5,236 nt of DNA from contig JABJCZ010000069.1 in NCBI GenBank assembly GCA_018668475.1, forward strand, positions 1-5,236, written 5' to 3'. The DNA is from Alphaproteobacteria bacterium (lineage in GTDB: Bacteria; Pseudomonadota; Alphaproteobacteria; UBA828). The notes beneath the pieces were generated by a model. It was not told the DNA's origin. It saw nothing but the letters and a program-made list of their open reading frames with translations, and did not search any database. The translations under genes and the position numbers were made by a program. This document shows, one piece after another, positions 1-5,236 of this stretch. Each line of letters starts with the position of its first letter. Position 1 is the stretch's first letter.

Positions 1-656
1 AAGCCGGAGCGGATACCTTTGCCGGCGCAATCCCGACAATCCTCAAGGTGAACAGCTCCAACTCCCACGCGATGTCCAAGGACCAGGCGGTCACAGGAAG
101 CGTGCAGGATGCATTGCGCCTTGGTTGCTCGGCAATCGGCTTCACCATCTACCCCGGCTCGGAAGACCAGTTTGGCATGATGGAGGAATTGCGTGAGCTG
201 ATCCTCGAAGCCAAAAGCCATGGTCTGGTCGCGGTTGTCTGGTCCTACCCGCGCGGTGGTGACCTCAGCAAGGACGGTGAGTCGGCTATTGATGTCACGG
301 CCTATGCTGCCCACATCGCCGCTCTTATGGGCGCCCACATTATCAAGGTTAAACCGCCAACCGACTTCCTGGAGCTCGATGCCGCAGCGAAGGTCTACAA
401 GGACAAGAAAATCGACACGTCGAGCCTGTCAGCACGGATTGCTCACGTCATGCAGTCGTCGTTTGACGGGCGACGGCTGGTCGTGTTCTCCGGCGGCGCT
501 GCCAAAGGCACCGAAGATATCTATGAGGAAATCCGTCAAATCAGGGACGGCGGCAGCAACGGCTCTATCATCGGCCGCAATACGTTCCAGCGACCCCGAG
601 AAGAAGCCTTGGCCCTGCTTGATACTGTCATCCGCATTTACCAGGGCAAAGCATAA
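1..656 (+). CDS. Class I fructose-bisphosphate aldolase (DhnA/FbaB type), 3' part
   Basis: This enzyme cleaves fructose 1,6-bisphosphate to dihydroxyacetone phosphate and glyceraldehyde 3-phosphate through a lysine Schiff base, in cytoplasmic glycolysis and gluconeogenesis. The frame is open from the window edge (first full codon at base 3), giving about 217 residues. Family members are about 300 residues, so roughly the first 80-90 lie upstream. The GTG at 48 lies inside the conserved IPTILKVNSSNS stretch and is an internal Val, not the start. Family landmarks are WSYPRGG (240-260; its Tyr matches the catalytic Tyr of archaeal class I aldolases), HIIKVKPP (the second Lys, codon 351-353, is the expected Schiff-base residue), SGGAAKG (489-509) and NGSIIGRNTFQR (558-593) for phosphate binding. 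The gene ends with TAA, 33 bases from the convergent cyclase gene. The family call is secure; substrate specificity is inferred from the family. Confidence 0.93.
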   Translation, partial: AGADTFAGAIPTILKVNSSNSHAMSKDQAVTGSVQDALRLGCSAIGFTIYPGSEDQFGMMEELRELILEAKSHGLVAVVWSYPRGGDLSKDGESAIDVTAYAAHIAALMGAHIIKVKPPTDFLELDAAAKVYKDKKIDTSSLSARIAHVMQSSFDGRRLVVFSGGAAKGTEDIYEEIRQIRDGGSNGSIIGRNTFQRPREEALALLDTVIRIYQGKA

Positions 657-689
657 GCCCGACCACTGCCTCTGCTCGGCGAGTGATCG

Positions 690-1919
690 TCAGGGCTGGG
701 GAACTTCAGCCAGCGTGAACAGCTCAACCGGCGCCCGCACACCCCGTAACCCGTGCCGGCCAAGCGCGACCAGCTCAGGGCCGCGGTCCGCCGGCATCGA
801 ATCTGCGAACGCGCTTGAAATGAGCAAGTTGCGATCAAGCGGGCTGCACATGGCTTCCATGCGACTGGCCTCGTTGACGGCGGGGCCGATAACCGTGAAA
901 TCAAGCCGGGATGGCGAGCCAACATTGCCATAAAGCACCTCGCCCAGATGCAATGCCAGATCAAGCACGAGGGCCGGCTTTCCATCGTCGCGGCGTTGCT
1001 GATTGAGGTCTGATACGCGTTGGAAAATATCGAGCGCGGTTTCCAGCGCCGCGACACAGACATTGCCGTTCTTGAGTTTGTTGTCAGCAGCGATTTCGAA
1101 CGTACTCAACATGCCATCGCCCATGAATTTCAGCACCTGCCCACCTCGGTCCTCGACCGGCTCAGCCATGCAGGTCAGATACTCATTCAGCATGTTGACC
1201 AGGTCTTCTCGTTCCATTTGGTCTCCGTGCGCGGTAAACCCTCGCAAATCACCAAAGAGGATCACGGCGTGCAACGTGTCGACCTCACCGCGCCGAACTT
1301 TGCCGGCCAGCACCCGCTCACCCGCGTCCCGACCTAGATACGCCGCCGTAACGGCGCGAGCGAGCCGCCGGTTAGTGGCCATGCGGATCGCAAGCGCCAT
1401 CGACGGCACTGTGTCACGCAAGACCTGAAGGTGGTCATCCGAAAACCCGCTCTTCTGGTCACAGGCCCACGAAAAAATCACACCAAACTCTTCACTCCGT
1501 TGCCCGTCGATACCAAACGAACAAGCCTTGCAGAAGTAATCCGTTGCACCTTCCTTGCCTAGATCCTCAAGGATCGGAAATTTCTCGACTTGCTGTGGGT
1601 CACCCACGTCACACCTCAACTCACCGGAATTTGATTCCGATGCTGCCTTGATAGTACTGCGTTCCCATAAATCCGGATTGGTTTGGACATACCCGTAGAT
1701 ATCTTCCTTGAGTGCAGCACCGCGACTACGAACCAGCCCAAAACCGGCATACTGGGGATGATTCATCCGTGTCCCCAAATAACACCGAAGGACCGGAAGA
1801 CCCGCATCTTCCAATTGCACGCAATAACCTTCAAACAGGTCTTCCGCCGTCGTGGCCAACAGACCCTGTCCAATGGTCCAGTCAATGATATTGCTGGTCA
1901 CTGCCGAGTGCACAGGCAT
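690..1919 (-). CDS. Class III adenylate cyclase with N-terminal GAF-like sensor region
   Basis: This protein of up to 409 residues probably makes cAMP from ATP in the cytoplasm. Residues about 215-375 form the class III catalytic domain. FGDLRGFT holds the first metal Asp (D224) and GDG the second (D268). The purine-recognition pair is K264 (LKFMGDG) and T342 (DFTVIG), and the transition-state pair is N349 and R353 (VNEASR). Lys/Thr favours adenylate over guanylate cyclase. Residues 1-200 resemble the sensory half of alphaproteobacterial soluble cyclases: an IIDW start, a GFSDDHLQVL stretch and a following helix leading into the catalytic domain. They look GAF-like and have no transmembrane segment. 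This half holds six Cys, including C130-x-x-C133. GGGAG directly abuts the ATG at 1919 but sits 6 bases before a GTG two codons later (1913), so the real start may be GTG. The gene is convergent with the aldolase and divergent from thiE. The ligand is unknown. Confidence 0.92.
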   Translation of the reverse strand: MPVHSAVTSNIIDWTIGQGLLATTAEDLFEGYCVQLEDAGLPVLRCYLGTRMNHPQYAGFGLVRSRGAALKEDIYGYVQTNPDLWERSTIKAASESNSGELRCDVGDPQQVEKFPILEDLGKEGATDYFCKACSFGIDGQRSEEFGVIFSWACDQKSGFSDDHLQVLRDTVPSMALAIRMATNRRLARAVTAAYLGRDAGERVLAGKVRRGEVDTLHAVILFGDLRGFTAHGDQMEREDLVNMLNEYLTCMAEPVEDRGGQVLKFMGDGMLSTFEIAADNKLKNGNVCVAALETALDIFQRVSDLNQQRRDDGKPALVLDLALHLGEVLYGNVGSPSRLDFTVIGPAVNEASRMEAMCSPLDRNLLISSAFADSMPADRGPELVALGRHGLRGVRAPVELFTLAEVPQP

Positions 1920-1924
1920 CTCCC
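1911..1924 (-). promoter_or_regulatory. Shine-Dalgarno site that questions the cyclase start
   Basis: Read on the minus strand, GGGAG (complement of 1920-1924) lies with no spacer before the ATG at 1919-1917. It lies with a good 6-base spacer before the in-frame GTG at 1913-1911. By normal Shine-Dalgarno spacing the GTG is the better start, which would shorten the protein by two residues. This is inference from spacing only. Confidence 0.5.
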
Positions 1925-1947
1925 AATAAGTTATGGACGTCTTTTTC

Positions 1948-1997
1948 TGTATCCTGACGGCCAGGCCCTTGATATGGGGGGCCGCCCGGAGGATACA
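1948..1997. repeat. 8-bp inverted repeat in the divergent cyclase/thiE region
   Basis: TGTATCCT (1948-1955) and AGGATACA (1990-1997) are exact reverse complements separated by 34 bases. The spacer is GC-rich and can itself pair: GGCCC at 1964-1968 with GGGCC at 1979-1983. The element sits roughly midway between the two divergent starts, about 29 bases from the cyclase start and 41 from thiE. It could be a split operator for a dimeric regulator, a structured RNA, or two mirrored promoter elements. The sequence alone does not decide between these. Confidence 0.45.
1969..1997 (+). promoter_or_regulatory. Candidate sigma-70-type promoter for thiE
   Basis: TTGATA (1969-1974) matches five of six bases of the -35 consensus. 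A 17-base spacer leads to GATACA (1992-1997), a weak -10 with three of six matches. Transcription would begin near 2004, giving a leader of about 35 bases before thiE. The -10 falls in the right half of the inverted repeat, so a protein bound there could block it. The call is tentative because the -10 is poor. Confidence 0.3.
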
Positions 1998-2038
1998 AAG
2001 GGCAACACGCTAATAACAGGAACAAGATACCTCATCTC

Positions 2039-2677
2039 ATGACCGACCCCTGCCGCCTTTATCTGATCACCCCTCCAGTATTCGAGACCGCCGGCTTTGC
2101 GGACTCACTGGCTTCGGCACTGGATGCAGGTGATGTGTCCTGCGTTCAGTTGCGACTGAAGGATGTCGCTGCGGACGACATTCGGCGGTGCGCCGAAGCG
2201 TTGATGCCCGTCTGCCACGCCCGCGACGTGGCTTTTCTCATTAACGATTACCCGGATATCGCAGCGGAAATTGGCGCTGACGGGGTGCATATCGGGGCAG
2301 ACGACACTCCCTACGACGATACGCGCCAGGTCGTCGGTCCGGACGCAATTGTTGGCGTAAGTTGCTACGATTCGCGCCATGACGCGATGGCGGCTGCCGA
2401 GGCCGGCGCTGATTACATTGCCTTCGGCGCCTTTTTTCCGACCACCACCAAAGTTGCACGGGCCACGCCGGCGCCCGATATCCTGGCCTGGTGGAGCGAA
2501 TATATGGTTGTTCCAAGCGTCGCCATTGGCGGCATCACCCCTGAAAATTGTGGCCCGCTGGTCGCCGCGGGCGCCGATTTTCTCGCGGTCATCAACGCAG
2601 TGTGGCAACATGAGGCAGGGCCTGCGAAAGCGGTGCGCGCGTTCAACGAGGCCATTGCGTCGCACCAGCCAAGTTGA
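2039..2677 (+). CDS. thiE: Thiamine phosphate synthase
   Basis: ThiE couples HMP pyrophosphate with the thiazole phosphate to give thiamine monophosphate, a cytoplasmic step of vitamin B1 synthesis. The 212 residues match the usual length of this TIM-barrel enzyme. Landmarks in order are RLYLITPP at the start, QLRLKD (37-42, pyrophosphate contacts), LIND (67-70; D70 is a metal ligand), DGVHIGADD (81-89; D89 is the second metal position), GVSCY (106-110), the TTTK loop (135-138), AIGGITPEN (162-170, phosphate binding) and INAVW (185-189). Two positions differ from the common pattern: GQxD reads GADD, and the usual Ser near the last motif reads Asn. I cannot say if these affect activity. No good Shine-Dalgarno sequence precedes the ATG (an AGGA is 17 bases away), but the N-terminus fits the family. 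The gene is divergent from the cyclase and 64 bases before efp. Confidence 0.92.
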   Translation: MTDPCRLYLITPPVFETAGFADSLASALDAGDVSCVQLRLKDVAADDIRRCAEALMPVCHARDVAFLINDYPDIAAEIGADGVHIGADDTPYDDTRQVVGPDAIVGVSCYDSRHDAMAAAEAGADYIAFGAFFPTTTKVARATPAPDILAWWSEYMVVPSVAIGGITPENCGPLVAAGADFLAVINAVWQHEAGPAKAVRAFNEAIASHQPS

Positions 2678-2741
2678 TATAGCACCGGCGCTGCGCACCG
2701 CGCGGCATCCCTCTACGATGGAATCGAATTGAGGCGTCGTC

Positions 2742-3308
2742 ATGAGAATTAATGGCAACGCGATCCGCCCCGGCATGGTGGTTGAACACCAGGGGCGCCT
2801 GTGGGTCGCAGTAAAAATTCAGCATACCCAGCCGGGCAAGGGTGGCGCGTACCTGCAGGTCGAACTGAAGGATATTCGCGACGGCACCAAGCTCAACGAG
2901 CGGTTCCGCTCATCGGAGAATGTCGAGCGGGTACGGCTGGACGAAAAGCCCCATCAATTTCTGTTCGCCGATGATGATCTGTTGACGTTCATGGACACTG
3001 AGACCTACGACCAGGTCAGTCTGCCGAAGGCCTCCCTGGGGGATGGTGTGGTCTTCTTGCAGGACGGGATGGAAGTCATCATCGAATCTCATGAGGGCGA
3101 GCCGCTCAGTGTGCAGTTGCCGGCATCGGTGACTCTTGAAGTCATGGAGACCGAACCGGTCGTGAAGGGCCAGACTGCGGCGGCCTCGTACAAACCGGCA
3201 ATCCTCGACAACGGCATGCGCGTGATGGTTCCGCCACATGTTCGCGAAGGTGAGCGGGTGGTGATCAACACGGAAGACTCAGCATACGTCGAGCGGGCCC
3301 GCGACTGA
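2742..3308 (+). CDS. efp: Translation elongation factor P
   Basis: EF-P binds between the P and E sites of stalled ribosomes and speeds peptide-bond formation at consecutive prolines. The 188 residues are full length and carry its three small beta domains: an N-terminal KOW-like domain (about 1-63) and two OB-type domains. The loop that reaches the peptidyl-transferase centre reads QPGKGGA (30-36), with Lys33 at the tip. In EF-Ps with Lys here the residue is typically beta-lysylated by EpmA/EpmB or left unmodified. An Arg would have suggested EarP rhamnosylation. No modification enzyme gene is in the window. The C-terminal signature is present (VKGQTAA near 141-147, then KPAILDNG and VPPHVREGE). 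GAGG at 2731-2734, 7 bases before the ATG, supports the start. The stop overlaps the next start as TGATG, suggesting co-translation with the phosphatase gene. Confidence 0.96.
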   Translation: MRINGNAIRPGMVVEHQGRLWVAVKIQHTQPGKGGAYLQVELKDIRDGTKLNERFRSSENVERVRLDEKPHQFLFADDDLLTFMDTETYDQVSLPKASLGDGVVFLQDGMEVIIESHEGEPLSVQLPASVTLEVMETEPVVKGQTAAASYKPAILDNGMRVMVPPHVREGERVVINTEDSAYVERARD

Positions 3309-4111
3309 TGGCGCATCAATCCCCGCTAATTACGATCATGGTCAACGCTGCCTACAAGGCAGCTCGGAACATGAAGCGCGATTTTGGTGAGGTCGAAAAA
3401 CTGCAGGTCTCGCGCAAGGGGCCGGCAGACTTCGTCTCCGTTGCCGATCAACAGGCAGAGCGCACAATTATCTATGAATTGAAAAAGGCTCGGCCCAAAT
3501 ACGGGTTTCTCGCCGAGGAATCGGACGAGATCGTGGGCGAGGACAATTCCAACCGCTGGATTATCGATCCCCTCGACGGCACGACCAATTTTTTGCACGG
3601 CCTGCCCCATTTCGCCATTTCCATCGGCCTGGAACGTGACGGCAAACCCTATGCCGGGGTCGTTTACGCCCCGATCGCAGATGAGTTGTTCTGGGCTGAG
3701 GCCGGCCAGGGTGCATACTTGAACAAGGAGCGCCTCAGGGTTTCCGGCAGGCGCAATATGGATGAGTGCCTGATCGCCACTGGCATGCCCTTCAAGGGCC
3801 GTGCCAGCCATCCTGAATATCCCGCCATGCTGGACGCTGTATGGAACGAGACGGCAGGAATACGGCGCTTTGGAGCGGCAGCGCTTGACCTCGCCTATGT
3901 CGCCGCGGGCCGCTATGACGGTTTTTTCGAGTTTGCACTCTCGCCCTGGGATATTGCGGCGGGAATCATCATCGTCCGAGAAGCTGGCGGCATGGTGAGT
4001 GAAATTGATGGCCGGGCCGGAATGATGGAGTCAGGCGATGTATTGGCGAGCAACGGGCAGATTCACGGTGAACTGCGCCAATTGCTCGACGAAAGTGGCC
4101 GTCGCTCGTAG
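3308..4111 (+). CDS. suhB: Inositol monophosphatase family protein (SuhB-like)
   Basis: The product is a Mg2+-dependent, Li+-sensitive-type phosphatase of 267 residues. Family members hydrolyse myo-inositol 1-phosphate or related sugar phosphates; E. coli SuhB also acts in rRNA transcription antitermination. The fold signatures are complete: DFVSVADQQAE (41-51), the metal-binding Glu in LAEES (E70), WIIDPLDGTTNF (84-95, with D87 and D90 as ligands and T92 nearby), and SPWDIAAG (212-219, D215). The length and the LITIMVNAAYKAAR start fit alphaproteobacterial homologs. The ATG overlaps the efp stop by one base (TGATG), so translation is probably coupled to efp; no separate strong Shine-Dalgarno sequence is seen. 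The family is certain. The true substrate, and whether it shares the SuhB role in transcription, cannot be read from sequence; CysQ or histidinol-phosphatase-like relatives are less likely given the motif set. Confidence 0.92.
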   Translation: MAHQSPLITIMVNAAYKAARNMKRDFGEVEKLQVSRKGPADFVSVADQQAERTIIYELKKARPKYGFLAEESDEIVGEDNSNRWIIDPLDGTTNFLHGLPHFAISIGLERDGKPYAGVVYAPIADELFWAEAGQGAYLNKERLRVSGRRNMDECLIATGMPFKGRASHPEYPAMLDAVWNETAGIRRFGAAALDLAYVAAGRYDGFFEFALSPWDIAAGIIIVREAGGMVSEIDGRAGMMESGDVLASNGQIHGELRQLLDESGRRS

Positions 4112-4127
4112 CCGCAAGGCTGATTTT
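4109..4127 (+). terminator. Weak hairpin and T-tract after suhB
   Basis: AGCC (4110-4113) pairs with GGCT (4118-4121) around a GCAA loop, which is a stable GNRA tetraloop type, with an added T-G pair outside. A four-T run (4124-4127) follows. The stem is short for an intrinsic terminator, so it may only partly stop transcription or be chance. Confidence 0.3.
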
Positions 4128-4138
4128 GGCCCGCAGTA

Positions 4139-4167
4139 TTGTCGCTCGCATGGCCCTATACTATTGT
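4139..4167 (+). promoter_or_regulatory. Candidate promoter for the OmpA-like gene
   Basis: TTGTCG (4139-4144) and TATTGT (4162-4167) are 17 bases apart, each with four of six consensus matches. An overlapping TATACT (4157-4162) is a better -10 but has no -35 at normal spacing. The position behind the weak hairpin would let the envelope genes be expressed apart from thiE-efp-suhB. This is inference from hexamers only. Confidence 0.3.
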
Positions 4168-4188
4168 GGGGATGCGGGAAATACCGCG

Positions 4189-4204
4189 GGAGGCAATGAA
4201 TTAA
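4189..4204 (+). other. Strong Shine-Dalgarno followed by a mini-ORF (Met-Asn-stop)
   Basis: GGAGG (4189-4193) is followed two bases later by ATG AAT TAA (4196-4204). The probable start of the OmpA-like gene (4209) comes only four bases after that stop codon. The same GGAGG is 15 bases from that start, longer than the usual 5-9. Either the Shine-Dalgarno serves the downstream gene with long spacing, or ribosomes translate the mini-ORF and restart. Both are inference; the arrangement itself is directly visible. Confidence 0.4.
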
Positions 4205-4208
4205 AAGA

Positions 4209-5111
4209 ATGACGGGAAATCGTCTGCGACTTCATACAGTGACCTGTTGTGCGATGCTGGGCACATTCGCCCTCGGTGCTGCGGGCGCGGCTTCCGCTCA
4301 GGAGACCGTTTACGTCGGCGGCAGTGGCCAAGCTGCCCTCGAGGTTCACCTCGACGCGCTCGACCAGTTCGATCGACCCCCACCAAAGGCTGATCGGCTC
4401 TTGCGCCACCCCGGTGAACGGGGCGGCGGTCTGGGCGCCATCGTTCTCATCCCGCCAAATGCGCTCGAGGATACGGCTAGCGGATCAGCCCGCCGGGAAC
4501 AGCAGGACATGACACCTGAGCCCGTCCCGGCGCCCGAGCCGGCAGTTGCAGTGGCACTCGACCCCGTTCGAATTGAGCCAGTCCCGCCAGAGCCCAAGGC
4601 TGTTCAGCCTGAGCCCGAGCCTGTGATGGCCAAGGCACCTGCCAAGGTGGAGACCGTCGCAAGCGTCGACGAGGCCCCCGAAGCACCCAAGGTAATAAAG
4701 CCTGAGGCCCGCGAAACCACCGCAGCTGCCACCGCGACCACAGCCACTGCCCTGAGTGACACCAAGGTTGCCTCGATTGACAGATCTGCGAGCGGCGCGG
4801 ATGGCTCTATCCATATCTTCTTCGATGGCGGCTCCAGTGATATCCCGGCTGATGCCCTCGGCCAAATCACGGCAATCGCCAATGCCTTGGCGAATGATCC
4901 GACCCAACGGCTGCAACTCAAGGCCTATGCGGCCGCCAGTGCCGAATCCGCCAGTCTGGCGCGTCGCTTGTCATTGACCCGCGCGCTCACGGTGCGCTCG
5001 GCGTTAATTGAACAGGGTGTGCGATCAACCCGGATTGATGTTCGCGCGCTCGGCGGCAAGGATGCCGGTGACACTCCGGATCGCGTAGACATATTCATCA
5101 TCAAGCGCTGA
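4209..5111 (+). CDS. Exported protein with degenerate OmpA-like C-terminal domain
   Basis: The 300-residue protein has three parts. Residues 1-30 look like a Sec signal peptide: basic start (NRLRLH), hydrophobic core, and an A-S-A site before Q31. A Cys pair at 13-14 lies inside the core and does not form a proper lipobox. Residues about 100-185 are a low-complexity Pro/Glu/Ala/Val/Thr linker with PEPVP- and PPEP-type repeats, suited to span the periplasm. Residues about 198-300 resemble an OmpA-like peptidoglycan-binding domain (IHIFFDGGSSDIP, then RRLSLTRALTVRSALIEQGV and a DRVDIFI end). The Arg of the LSxxRA motif (R258) is kept, but the GHTD-type segment with the diaminopimelate-binding Asp reads AYAA. 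A PPP run sits at 57-59. A probable MotA/TolQ/ExbB-like gene follows 43 bases later, suggesting a shared envelope role. Exact function is unknown. Confidence 0.8.
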   Translation: MTGNRLRLHTVTCCAMLGTFALGAAGAASAQETVYVGGSGQAALEVHLDALDQFDRPPPKADRLLRHPGERGGGLGAIVLIPPNALEDTASGSARREQQDMTPEPVPAPEPAVAVALDPVRIEPVPPEPKAVQPEPEPVMAKAPAKVETVASVDEAPEAPKVIKPEARETTAAATATTATALSDTKVASIDRSASGADGSIHIFFDGGSSDIPADALGQITAIANALANDPTQRLQLKAYAAASAESASLARRLSLTRALTVRSALIEQGVRSTRIDVRALGGKDAGDTPDRVDIFIIKR

Positions 5112-5154
5112 CAGAACGGTACAGCGACCGATACGGCAAAGCAGGGAGCCGGCT

Positions 5155-5236
5155 ATGAACGGACAGCGCACCTTTCTCATTCGAATGATCGCGTTTCTCG
5201 TGGTCGTCGTCGGGGTGATCGCCGCCCTCTTCGTCA
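5155..5236 (+). CDS. Membrane protein start, probably MotA/TolQ/ExbB-family proton channel (partial)
   Basis: Only the first 27 codons are in the window. They begin MNGQRTFLIR and run into a hydrophobic helix (MIAFLVVVVGVIAALFV) that continues past the edge. AGGGAG at 5143-5148, 6 bases before the ATG, is a good ribosome binding site. From memory, a MotA/TolQ/ExbB-type proton-channel gene often follows this OmpA-like gene in Rhodospirillales-type genomes and starts with a similar short basic segment and helix. The membrane start is directly visible; the family is inferred mainly from context and could be wrong. The 43-base gap to the upstream gene shows no hairpin that I can find, so the two are probably co-transcribed. 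Confidence 0.55.
   Translation, partial: MNGQRTFLIRMIAFLVVVVGVIAALFV

Noticed and set aside
48..656. Aldolase starting at 48 as a complete 202-residue protein
   Set aside because: The frame is open to the window edge and the codons before 48 encode the conserved family stretch, so the GTG is an internal Val.
657..689. Bidirectional terminator between the convergent aldolase and cyclase genes
   Set aside because: Only a four-base CCGA/TCGG pairing with a long loop and no T-tract is visible.
638..1428. Reading frames overlapping the cyclase gene in other frames and on the plus strand
   Set aside because: They lie over well-supported class III cyclase motifs, show no recognisable domains and have no ribosome sites of note.
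1920..2038. TPP riboswitch upstream of thiE
   Set aside because: The conserved THI-box segments (CTGAGA-type and the later GGATAATGCCAGCGTAG-like part) are not present in the leader.
2698..2705. Palindrome CCGCGCGG before efp
   Set aside because: An eight-base GC-only palindrome is expected by chance at this composition and has no T-tract or promoter context.
2105..2776. Long minus-strand open frame across thiE
   Set aside because: It is antisense to a complete ThiE with all main motifs and its translation has no family character; long antisense frames are common at high GC.
3326..3811. Minus-strand 161-codon frame across the phosphatase gene
   Set aside because: It covers the conserved metal-binding motifs of the inositol monophosphatase family on the other strand and shows nothing recognisable itself.
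4101..4148. Direct repeat GTCGCTCG (4101-4108 and 4141-4148)
   Set aside because: Two eight-base copies 40 bases apart, one at the end of suhB, are compatible with chance and match no binding site I know.

Overview
The window looks like an ordinary chromosomal stretch of an alphaproteobacterium, probably of the Rhodospirillales or a related order. This rests on protein character from memory (the class I aldolase, the ThiE and SuhB variants, and the OmpA-like protein followed by a MotA/TolQ/ExbB-like start), on fairly high GC content, and on gene order. No database search was possible. Coding density is high and no gap exceeds about 120 bases. I see no mobile element, CRISPR array, tRNA or rRNA.

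Layout. (1) Bases 1-656, plus strand: the 3' part of a class I (DhnA/FbaB-type) fructose-bisphosphate aldolase gene; its start lies upstream of the window. (2) 690-1919, minus strand: a class III adenylate cyclase with an N-terminal GAF-like sensor region, convergent with the aldolase gene. (3) 1920-2038: a 119-base divergent intergenic region with an 8-bp inverted repeat and a plausible thiE promoter. (4) 2039-4111, plus strand: thiE (thiamine phosphate synthase), efp (elongation factor P) and an inositol monophosphatase family gene (suhB-like). efp and suhB overlap by one base. (5) 4112-4208: a gap with a weak hairpin, a possible promoter and a three-codon mini-ORF placed right after a strong Shine-Dalgarno sequence. 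(6) 4209-5111: an exported protein with a Pro/Glu/Ala-rich linker and a degenerate OmpA-like C-terminal domain. (7) 5155 to the window end: the first 27 codons of a membrane protein, probably a MotA/TolQ/ExbB-family proton-channel subunit.

Functionally this is a row of housekeeping genes (glycolysis/gluconeogenesis, thiamine, translation, inositol phosphate or RNA-linked SuhB function) leading into an envelope pair (OmpA-like plus a probable proton-channel partner). The reverse-oriented cyclase gene sits between the aldolase gene and thiE. I do not find an evident new system. The points most worth a second look are the cysteine-rich, AT-richer sensor half of the cyclase, the OmpA-like domain without its usual ligand-binding Asp, the mini-ORF leader before it, and the inverted repeat in the divergent region.
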